The translations under genes and the position numbers were made by a program. Source: [Phialemoniopsis] sp. UDSM-2020 (taxonomy: Eukaryota > Ascomycota > Sordariomycetes > Thyridiales > Thyridiaceae). Taken from it: a DNA stretch of 64,000 bases. Of the stretch, positions 55,618-64,000 are shown in pieces. Positions within the stretch are counted from its first letter, which is position 1, and the number at the start of each line of letters is the position of its first letter. A model generated the notes under the pieces. It saw only the letters and a program-made list of their open reading frames with translations, ran no database searches and was not told where the DNA came from. Location of the stretch: the NCBI GenBank assembly GCA_018873225.1, contig JAEILZ010000005.1:496001-560000 (forward strand). The letters run 5' to 3'.

Positions 55618-56909
55618 TCAAGCAATCTTCTTCGCCTCCTCCCTCTGCAGAATCTCCTGCAGCCTCCACAGCCCAAACATGCGCCAGCACACCATATCGA
55701 CAATCCACTCCCCAAGCGCCGACCCAAACCACACCGTGCTCGACATGCCCCCGGCCCAAAGCCAATCCGGCCTGCCAAACCACGTCCTAAGCCACCCCGG
55801 ACGCTCGGGCGCCAGCGCCGAGGCGACGAGCTTGCGCGCGTAAGCCGCCGTCGGCACGGTCGCGTTGTTCTGAGACCACGTCAACCGGCGCTCAAACAAC
55901 TCCTTGCAGCGATGGTAGAGACTCCCCTCGGGAAGCGTGCGGTGGAAGTGGCTCGCCGTGTTGGACTTCACGGTGCCCGTCATGGCGACGAGGACGCGCA
56001 CGCCAAAGGCACGCAGCTCGATGCGCAGGCAGCGCGAGTAGGACGCGACGGCGCCCTTGGAGGCGCAGTAGACGGAGCCGAAAGCGTATGGGGTGATGGC
56101 CGAGAGCGAGGCGATGTTGATAATCAGCCCCTTTGCGGCGATGAGTAGGGGCACAAAGGCCTGGCACATGGCCATGACGCCAAAGACGTTTGTCTCAAAC
56201 GTGGTGCGGACGTCGTCTAGGTCTATGTCTGTTGCTGGGTGGGTGTGGGTGCGGCCGCTTGACGGGGGAAATTAGTTATCTGATTCTAGATTTCGAAGAT
56301 GGAGAGAAGAGATGGCAAAGAACTCACGCATTGTTGACAAGTATGTCGAGCTTGCCGCCCGTCAGCTCGGCGACCTCGGCCTTGCACTTGGCGATGCTCT
56401 CGGCCTTGGTGACGTCGAGCTCGAGGGCCGACATGCCCAGCTGGGCGAGCTCCTCGACGACCTCGACCCGGCGGGCCGTGGCGATGACATGGAGGCCTTG
56501 GAGCGCATGTGTTAGCTTCTTGTCTTTGCCTCTTTCTTGCTGCTTAACAGCTTTGGTCCTTTGACACGGAATGAGAGGAACAAAACTTACCCTTCTCGTG
56601 AAACTCCATCGCCAGCGCATGGCCGATACCCCCGGGCGTGCACCTGTTTTGGGGGCCGGGAATGTTAGCATCGAATCCATCGCCTTGGCGTAATAGCCTA
56701 CTCCGTCAGACGACCGGACGGTCAAACGGAGCCCATGGGTCCTCCCGTCTGACAGACGTCCGCACGCATTCCTTCGGATCTCGGTGATTCGCCGAGCATA
56801 CTCATTCCCGATCGTCCGGCGGCTGGTGTGCCATTGATGCAGATTTCAATCGGAGGGGCTCCACTTACCCAGTGATAAGGACTGTCTTTTGACCAGGCTT
56901 GGGTCCCAT
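55618..56909 (-). CDS. Short-chain dehydrogenase, AYR1-like
   Basis: A 300-residue protein in four exons: 56909-56869, 56643-56591, 56496-56328 and 56257-55618. The joined N-terminus VLITGCTPGGIGHALAMEFH is the NADP(H)-binding TGxxxGIG motif. LDILVNNAG, Asn111, Ser138 and YCASK (Tyr151, Lys155) complete the catalytic set. The sequence LHVIATARR and the pattern IELRAFGVRVLVAMTGTVKS match the AYR1 group (1-acyl-dihydroxyacetone-phosphate reductases), which act in lipid and phosphatidate synthesis. A C-terminal hydrophobic segment (WLRTWFGRPDWLWAGGMSST) may help membrane binding. It is tail to tail with the acyltransferase gene, 179 bp apart. The lipid-related role is inferred. Confidence 0.85.
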
Positions 56910-57674
56910 CGTGGCGTTTCTCTTAATTTCTTCTTGTGCTGAAAGAAGACTGGTTGTTGGAATAAGGTTGATTCGAGAAGTCTGTCAATTGAAGATTGAC
57001 ACCTGTCTCGGTATCGAGATTGGCGGGCGGGGGCGCGTATCTGGTGGATGTGGTGATGCGCTCCAACCTTCCCAATTTGTAAGGGGAGTTCCGAGGCATC
57101 TCAGCTAAAACGCACGTGGCACTCAATCCCACTCATGTTTTTCAATCTCCTCAAGCAGCAGCAGCAGGACAAGCGACATTTCACCTCATTTCAATCAATC
57201 TAACTCACGAAAAGAGCCAAATCGAAAGCGCATGCCAAATGGAACTCGGTGTCTACCCAGGCATCGCAATTCAGGCCAATGGTCGCATACAGGACTGTGG
57301 CATTCAAGGAGGCGCTCAGCGGCGAGCATCGCGGTCTCCCTGACAGGCGTTTACCCTGGGGTCTAATCAGTTGAATAAAACGTATATTTTCTAGATCCAG
57401 CCATCGTATCTCTTTGACGCTGGTCAATTCTTCCGTCCTTCCATTTGGCGGGGGGTATCTCTAATGTTGTATGTGCGTGAAAAAGCAATGCTTGCAAAAC
57501 ATGCTCCGGGACCAAGATGCCCACCAATTCTCATGCAACGTCGTTCGTCTAGTGGGGTTTTATCAAGAGACCGCTCCAGCGGGCGCCTGGACCACCCTGC
57601 TGTCGAGAGGTTCGTGACTTTTCACCTCTTACATCTCTCCCCATAATACAGTAGCCATTTCCACAGGCTGTAGC
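56910..57674. other. Intergenic
   Basis: 765 bp with the promoter of the AYR1-like gene and the 3' flank of the Clr5 gene. No gene seen; short frames only. Confidence 0.5.
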
Positions 57675-59383
57675 TCAGACCATCATGTGCTCGTCCTTGA
57701 TGCATCCGATCGGCGATGCCTCGTCATCCGAAGCGACTTCGGGCTCCCAGAGTATTCTCGCCGGCTCCGCAGCAGGCTTTTCCGGCTCTGGTGTTTGCGC
57801 CGCCAGAACTGACGCGTCGAATATGTAGTAGTAACGCGACTCCCTGAATCGCACAACCGGTCCCGTCTCCGTATTCGGCGGCGAGCCTTGTCCATCAGTC
57901 GTCGTCGTAGCGGAGGTGCCCACCGAGGGAGTCGCTGTGCCCGTTGTGGTCGCGGTTGTCGTCGATGATGATGCTCTGCTCGGCGTCTCGCTCTGTCTCC
58001 TCATATCGTCACCTCCTCGAGCCCTCACCAAGCACTTCGTCAGGTAAGCCAGGTACTCGAACTGGAACCGCATCGCCGTGCCCGGGTCGTTCGCCTCCTC
58101 ATAGAAATCGACAATATCGTTAAGTGAGATGGCGCTCATCTCCGGGTCCTGCATGCCCCCACCACTGCCGCGCAGGAGGTTCGCAAACCGCTGGTAGAAG
58201 ACCGCGACACGGGGGTCGCGCTTGGCCCCCCGCTCCTTGTCACGGACCGCAAACATATCGACGAGCGCCTGTAGGGGAATCGACAGCGCCATATAATGCG
58301 CTTCCGACTTGACCATCGCGTTAAATCGGTCGAAGATCCGGCTCAGTGGGTGCTGCGGACCGAGCTTGATGTGGCACAGCTCCCGGATGTGCTTGCACAC
58401 AGACGCCCCCAGCTCGCGCGACTGTGGCGTCAGGCCGATCGTATTACCCAGGAAGTGGTAGAGCAATGACGGGTCCTCGTCGGCCACCAGCTGAGTCATC
58501 TCGTCCATGCAGCTGCCCAGCAGCCGGAACCCGTCCATGTTCTTGCCCATGGCGATGCAGTGTCGCCCGAGCCGCATCGTCTGGCCCCACTTGCGCAACC
58601 TGTCTGTCGCAACCGCCCCTTGCCGCCCGGCAACCGTGCCGTCCGGCAGCTCCATCCAGACGCCCTTGTCGAAACATCCTTTAAAATAGTCGCGCGCCAG
58701 CATGGCAATCTCCTCCGGCAGCTGGGTTTCCAGGGTCCCGACCGGCGCGGGAGGAATGGAGAAGGCGACGGCTGGGTCCGGGGGCGGCGTCCTGCAGATG
58801 ATGCCAGCAGTATTGCCAATCTCGAGCACCTCGCCGTCGGATTTGCGGAGCAGAGCTGGGTCGCGCTTCAGATACTGTTCAATCTTGGTCCAGTCGACCT
58901 TGCGACCGCGGACGACGAACTCGGTGTCCTTCCCAAGTGCAGCACGCTCCTGCTTAATCTTGAGCATGTAGCCGACCTCCTTGGCCTTCTGATTCTTGTC
59001 GATTGCCCACTTCTTTATCCTCGTCTTGTACATGCGTTGGCTTTGAAATGGCAAAAAGCGAACGTGTTAGCACTCGGGAGCTGTGGCCAGTGATGTGTTT
59101 CGGGAGGTGTTGTATGCGCGAGTGATCGCATCACGGCCGCCAGCCATGGTACGTCCAATTGGCAGTGCTAATGAAAGGTGCCGGGGACACAAGAAGGATA
59201 AAAAGTCACTCACTTTGCAAAGAACTGGTGGTCGCGGGCCATAATGGAAATGACCTCGTCCAGATGCAGATCCTGGTCGCGGTAGAGCTTGGTGATGGTG
59301 TCGCGGTGCTGCTCCCAGTCGCCCGCCTTGGCGTACTGCTGCTGTGAAGAGCTGGCATCGCTGTCGGGTGATGAAGTGCCCAT
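57675..59383 (-). CDS. Clr5 domain protein
   Basis: Exons are 59383-59214 and 59040-57675, 511 residues. The Clr5 domain spans the intron: WEQHRDTITKLYRDQDLHLD, then HLDEVISIMARDHQFFANQR, then MYKTRIKKWAIDKNQKAKEV. Clr5 is a short helix-turn-helix-like module at the N-terminus of many fungal proteins, named after an S. pombe silencing factor, so a nuclear DNA or chromatin role is plausible. The middle of the protein is helical with no assigned domain. A Ser/Thr-rich stretch (SSSTTTATTTGTATPSVGTS) comes near the end. The start ATG is well placed after a polypyrimidine leader on the coding strand. Confidence 0.85.
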
Positions 59384-62369
59384 GATCTGCCTCGAAAGCG
59401 CTCTCCCAATTACCCGGTTCCGAGTTCAGCGGTAGACTGCGCGCTTGACGGGACGAGAGCAGGGCTGTTGCGCTTAATTTGTGCTTCTGTGTCACCCGGA
59501 TCTCTTATCGTACAAAGCGTAAGCAGGCAGAAGTGACCCGGGGACCTATGAACGCCTCGCTCATCATGCAGACGATGACGGGCAAGGCGTGTGTCGCACA
59601 CGCAGGAATGCGACTTGTCTCTTGCGTCTTGTCGTGACCACCCTCGGGAGGGGAAAAGGCGGAAAGGCAAAAGGAAAAAGGGCCAGGCAAGGGAAAGGGA
59701 AAAAAGAAAATAGAAAATTTAAAGAAAAGGTGTGATAAACCCCCGGAAGCAAGCAATCTAGTGTGAACAGAAGATGGGGAGAACAAGACAAGACAGCTGT
59801 CAGCCCAGTCATGAGTATGAGTAAAAAGATTTCCCCTCCGTCAGCTTCGGCACCGAAGCAAAGCACGACACCGGCGAGAGCGGGTGGAAAAGAGCACCGC
59901 CGTGACAGTCCCAAGAGATGGGAGATAATCCACGGAGTTGCTCAAGCAGCGGCAGCCCCCAAAAGCAAAGCCGAGAGACTACTGCACTTAGGGTGCCAAG
60001 CGTTAAAAAGACGGACAGCAGCGGCGCTCCAACGGAAGCATGGGCGATGGATGGTGGGCTAGAGTGCACCATCTCCCTTGGCCTAGAGATTAAATCCGGC
60101 CGAGAGCTCGTTAGGATGGAGGGGCAGGGGGGAAATATCAAGACGCCGTGTGAGCAAGTTCCGGTTGCCTGGTATCGCCCGGGGTCTTGCTGCTGCTAGG
60201 TTACTTTGCTTGACTCAACTTGGACTAAGGGCCTGAATAGGCATAATTACACGGAGCCACCAAGCCTGGGCATTCGGTGAAGGGGCAAATACAAGCAACG
60301 GATTTGAGTACCGAGCAGGCTGGAGCATCTCTCTGTAGGGAAAAACTTCAAGCCTTTGAGGCGGTTTGGCGGGATGTTGCGACAGAGATGCATGGATGCA
60401 ATGCATGGATCATTCCGTCTGGTGCGGTAGCAGTGGATCAGGCGCGAAAGCCAAGATGTCGGCCGAACTGGGCCATCCCATCCAAGTGGAGCTCAGGATG
60501 ATAGCTGCTACCATATGCGCCGCAAAAGCCATGGCGTTGTCGTGCAGACTGGACCGGACGGGCCAGGGACCCAGCGTGCCAGCAAGCGACCAACAAGCGA
60601 CAGGAGGGTTGGGATTGGTGAGAAGAGGGCCTGCGGGACCCCTGGAGCAAGAATCAAGGTAACACCAAGGGCAGATCCGGACGGGGTCGCCAGCCATTGA
60701 ACTGTGGTCTTTGGGCAGGCATCTCGCTTGTGCAGCTTGGCTTTTGCTGAGCAGAACCAGAAGCAGAACCCTTGAAGGACGATCACTCCATCAGGGCGAC
60801 AGACCCGGTGTTGTGCGCGCGGGATGTGCACCTGTTGGTTTGCCCATCCCACCCCTTCTTGGGTGATTCGGAATCTGGACCCTCTTCCCACCAGTGATCG
60901 GGAAAGCTAGTTTTTGCCCGTTGCAGGAAGCTGAGAGCCGACCTGAGCACCTGAGAAAGCCAAAGAGGGCCACAGAGGGGCCTAGGGCTGCCAATGGGGT
61001 GCCATGGCTGCGCGGGAACGAATGCTAAAGACGTTAAGGCGGGCCTAAGAGCGCGTTAGCAGGGCGTGGTCCTGACTCAGGCATGGAATTTCCAAGACTG
61101 ATGCGGTGTCGGCAGCGTGGAGCGGATGCGGTTTGGGTTTGAGAGGGGGCTCTAAGCCGATCTCAGGAAGAGGAGGAATTGGTCCTAATCACATTGGGAC
61201 GGACAACAAGCATCAGCTATTGAGCTAACTTGTCGCAGTTAAAAAATGCGCGTCTCGACGGCGATCCAGAGTTTGTACATCGAGTGAGATGCCTGTTTCA
61301 GGTCCATTGGCAGGGGTTTGGCTTGTCAACGCAAGAAGGCAGGTTCTACGGAATAGAATATGTGGTTACCCATCTTACCTGCCACGCCCGCCTTTCTTGC
61401 ATTTTCCGACAGGTCCGCCCCTTGACTAGACGAAAAAGAAGGAAGGGCAGAGAGACATTCGACGGGTGCCAAATAATAATGATAAGACATCAGACAGTAA
61501 GGCAACGCAAGGGACCATGACTATTCCTGATAGTACCTGGATCTAATGCACCTGTCCCGCTCGTGTGTCTTCCTCCTCAGCTTCCAATTGCCATTACCTC
61601 ATCTCGAAACGCCACGAGCGGGCCATGGGACTCTCTGCCGGCGATGACCGCGTGTAGGCCCGCGCGTGAAATACCTAGGTAACATTATTATGGAGCGCAT
61701 ATTAGTGCTTACTCAACCGCATGTTCAGTGCACAGACCACACATAATGATCGCTAAACCTCATATGCCACCGAGACATTGATAGCTGTACATGATCGTGA
61801 GTGCTATCGAGTCACCGTTTTCAGGGGCTCCACGTACAGCTTGTTCACTCGAGCCATCAACACTTTTGTAGTATCGTGTCGCATGTGTTGACTCTAGTTA
61901 AACACTAGAGACTATTCATCCCTACGTATCAAAACATCGCCGACAAATCTAGGTTTCTCAACCACATGGAACATGTACGACGGGCCACTTTGAGGGCAAA
62001 TGCTTGCGTGAAAATGATGGCCCTCGCATCTTCCGATACTGGCAGAGTGCGCTGCTCTGATCGTTGCCCCTGTCTGCCCAACATGCAGCCCAACAACCTG
62101 ATTTGTCACACAGCCACCTGCAGTTGATTGGACGAGTGCAGCTGAGAAGGCTGGCATCGCACATTTAACATCGAACCCCGCACGTCCTTGTGGTAGCCAG
62201 CTCCGTCTCCATCACGAATATTCACAGTCGAATACATGCACTGTCGATAATGCTCCGCTAGAACTGGTTGCAGGTGTGATTCAAAACGCACCAGGCATCT
62301 GCCTGCGCCCAGTTTGGACTACCAAAATCCAGATCACATCTCACGCTGACAAGCTTGCTGCATAACGCC
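59384..62369. other. Large gene-free interval
   Basis: 3.0 kb with no frame I can assign. The first part holds the Clr5 promoter, with a pyrimidine-rich tract. The rest is of mixed composition without long repeats, tRNA or obvious transposon remnants. Confidence 0.45.
59646..59729 (-). promoter_or_regulatory. Pyrimidine-rich tract upstream of the Clr5 gene
   Basis: On the minus (coding) strand this stretch is almost entirely C and T, about 265-345 bp before the Clr5 start. CT-rich tracts are common just upstream of transcription starts in filamentous fungi. Confidence 0.4.
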
Positions 62370-64000
62370 ATGGACCCCCTGAGCATCCTGTCTGTCGCAG
62401 CTGCTGTGGTCGCCTTTATCGACTTTGGCTCGAAGCTGCTCAATGCAACGAAGGAGGCTTTGGGCTCCGAGTCGCGCCAGCTTCATTTCAAGCTGGCGGA
62501 CTTGGAACGTATGGCAGCTAGCCTCACACAGCAGAGCAACGACATTGAAAATGTCTATGGATATCCCGAGAATGCCCAGGGGCGTGAGGAGGATACTAAG
62601 CTCATCCAGGTCTCCAAGGAGTCCAAAGAAACCGCCAAGGAAGTGACGCAACTTATCTCAGAGATACGATACCAGCAAGACGACAAGTTGAACGGAGTTA
62701 CCAAAGTCTTCAGAAAGTTGGCCAATGTTTATAGGCCAGTGTCAACTGAAAACAAGACTCGGGAAAAAAATGTTTCTACAATGGGGTCCAAGAGCTTTCA
62801 TGACCGGGCTGTCAAACTACAAAGCAGGCTACACCTCCTACAGGAAGAGATAAGCTGGACAGTACAGTCGTGCCTATGGTAAGAAGTCAGTCAACCTACC
62901 TCATACAAGGCCAAACTCATATATTATAGGGCCAACACGCGAGATACTCTGGACGGTCTCAAGGACATTTCATTGCAGCTCCAGAAATTGCATCAGAACT
63001 TGCCACCATCAATTTCGGAACCTACGCGAAATGAACATAATTTCGCTTTATGCGCATATTCTAATCCGCGACAAGCTTTATTTGACAGGATATGGGCTCG
63101 GGAAGATGCCAACCTTGAGGTCAAGCCATTCGAGGTATCCACCCTCAATGGTAGTGGCATATTACGTTTGGACTTTGAAACTCAACAACAAACCTATTTG
63201 ACATTGGATTTCACAGAAAGATGTAAACGGGAATTAGCTATTAGCGAGCCGGACACCGGCACGTTCGAATGGATCTTTCCACAGACTCCTTCAGATCCAT
63301 CTAGTCGGGCTTGGAATGATTTCCCAGCCTGGCTTGAAGAGACTTCGCAGCGGATCTATTGGATCACTGGGAAGCCTGCCTCAGGAAAATCCACTCTTAT
63401 GAAGCACATCACCAGACATCAAAAATTTCAAACTATCTTGAATAGATGGGCTGAGGGGAAGCCGTGGCACTTTGCGGCATTCTTCACCTGGAATGCCGGA
63501 ACGGATTTGCAAAAAACCGAGGCTGGCATGAAGCGAAGCCTACTCTGTCAATACATGTCAAAATTGGCGGCTTACACACCCCATGTATTCGTCAGACGAT
63601 GGGCATTCTTCAAAGTACTCGCCGCCCATGGCCCTGACCTTCTAGTCCCGCCTTGGACCGACCGCGAACTGGACGACGCTTGGCAGACCTTCTGCGAACT
63701 GGTTCGCGTGTCGGGGCGTAGGTTGGTCCTTTTCATCGATGGTCTGGATGAGTTTCAGGTAAACGACAATCACAAATCCATCCTGAGCTTTCTCAAAGGG
63801 GTTCTCGCCACCGGTATTGCCAAGGTCTGCGTCAGTAGTCGCGAATGGACTGCATTTCACGACGAGTTTCGCACTCAGCCTAGCCTCAAGATGCAAGACC
63901 TGACAGCGCATGATATTTCTCTGTATATCAAAACCCATCTCGATCAGTGTGCTGCTTATCACGACCTCAAGGCTTCAAATGCTATGGCGATGGAAGAAAT
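62370..64000 (+). CDS. STAND (NACHT-type) NTPase, NLR-like, cut by right edge
   Basis: Exon 1 is 62370-62878 and exon 2 runs from 62930 off the window, open to the edge (526 codons seen). The N-terminus MDPLSILSVAAAVVAFIDFG with a helical Leu/Gln-rich stretch is the fungal STAND N-terminal domain, related to HeLo-like death domains. The NACHT-type NTPase has Walker A GKPASGKST (residues 317-325) and Walker B RLVLFIDGLDEF (Asp440 on). The C-terminal sensor (usually ankyrin, TPR or WD repeats) lies beyond the edge. Fungal NLR-like proteins act in allorecognition and immunity-like cell death. Its presence 50 kb from the caspase-like gene may be chance. Confidence 0.85.

Noticed and set aside
1..64000. 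Transposons, long terminal repeats, CRISPR arrays, viral segments
   Set aside because: No transposase, reverse transcriptase or integrase motifs, no long direct or inverted repeats, and no regularly spaced repeats were seen by eye.

Overview
The window is nuclear DNA of a filamentous ascomycete (Pezizomycotina; Sordariomycete-like is my impression, not proven). The reasons are short introns of about 45-80 nt with GTRAGT-type donors and CTRAC branch sites, two Zn2Cys6 regulators, several fungus-specific families (Clr5, DUF6594, PX-associated, HeLo-type pseudokinase, fungal STAND) and an intron-less tRNA-Arg(ACG). I see no transposon, RIP-like AT-rich block, CRISPR array or viral segment. Two genes are cut by the edges: the regulator at 1-1332 and the STAND protein at 62370-64000. 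Exon joins were worked out by hand from splice signals, reading phase and family motifs.

Layout. 0-3.4 kb: an edge-truncated Zn2Cys6 regulator, a HAD hydrolase and, divergent from it, a Rid-family protein. 3.4-11.8 kb: a block with programmed-death or conflict flavour, holding a caspase-like/pseudokinase fusion, a small DUF6594 membrane protein with a 15-nt exon, and a 1157-residue protein kinase with ankyrin repeats. 12.8-24.7 kb: metabolism and transport, with a JEN1-like carboxylate transporter, a LovD/class C beta-lactamase-like serine hydrolase tail to tail with a large FAD oxidase, an unknown secreted protein, a GFA-type zinc protein and a secreted alginate-lyase-like enzyme. 25-35.6 kb: an unknown protein, then an amidase divergent from a Dal5-type permease, a Zn2Cys6 regulator and a DHA-type efflux transporter. 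A repeated 7-mer (CTCCGAT/ATCGGAG) lies in the amidase/permease promoter and before the efflux gene, so these four may form one regulon. 35.7-51.2 kb: an amino-acid permease, two small unknown or NTF2-like proteins, an ankyrin protein, the tRNA, a TPR protein, an F-box protein, a P450 and a PX-associated protein. 52-59.4 kb: the CTDK-I cyclin (Ctk2), a wax-synthase-like acyltransferase tail to tail with an AYR1-like reductase, and a Clr5 protein. 59.4-62.4 kb has no gene I can support. 62.4 kb to the edge: a STAND (NACHT-type) NTPase.

The best candidate for something little described is the caspase-pseudokinase fusion at 3.5-6.1 kb with its kinase-ankyrin neighbour. It looks like a death effector joined to a HeLo-type pseudokinase sensor. 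The CTCCGAT/ATCGGAG motif clusters are the second.
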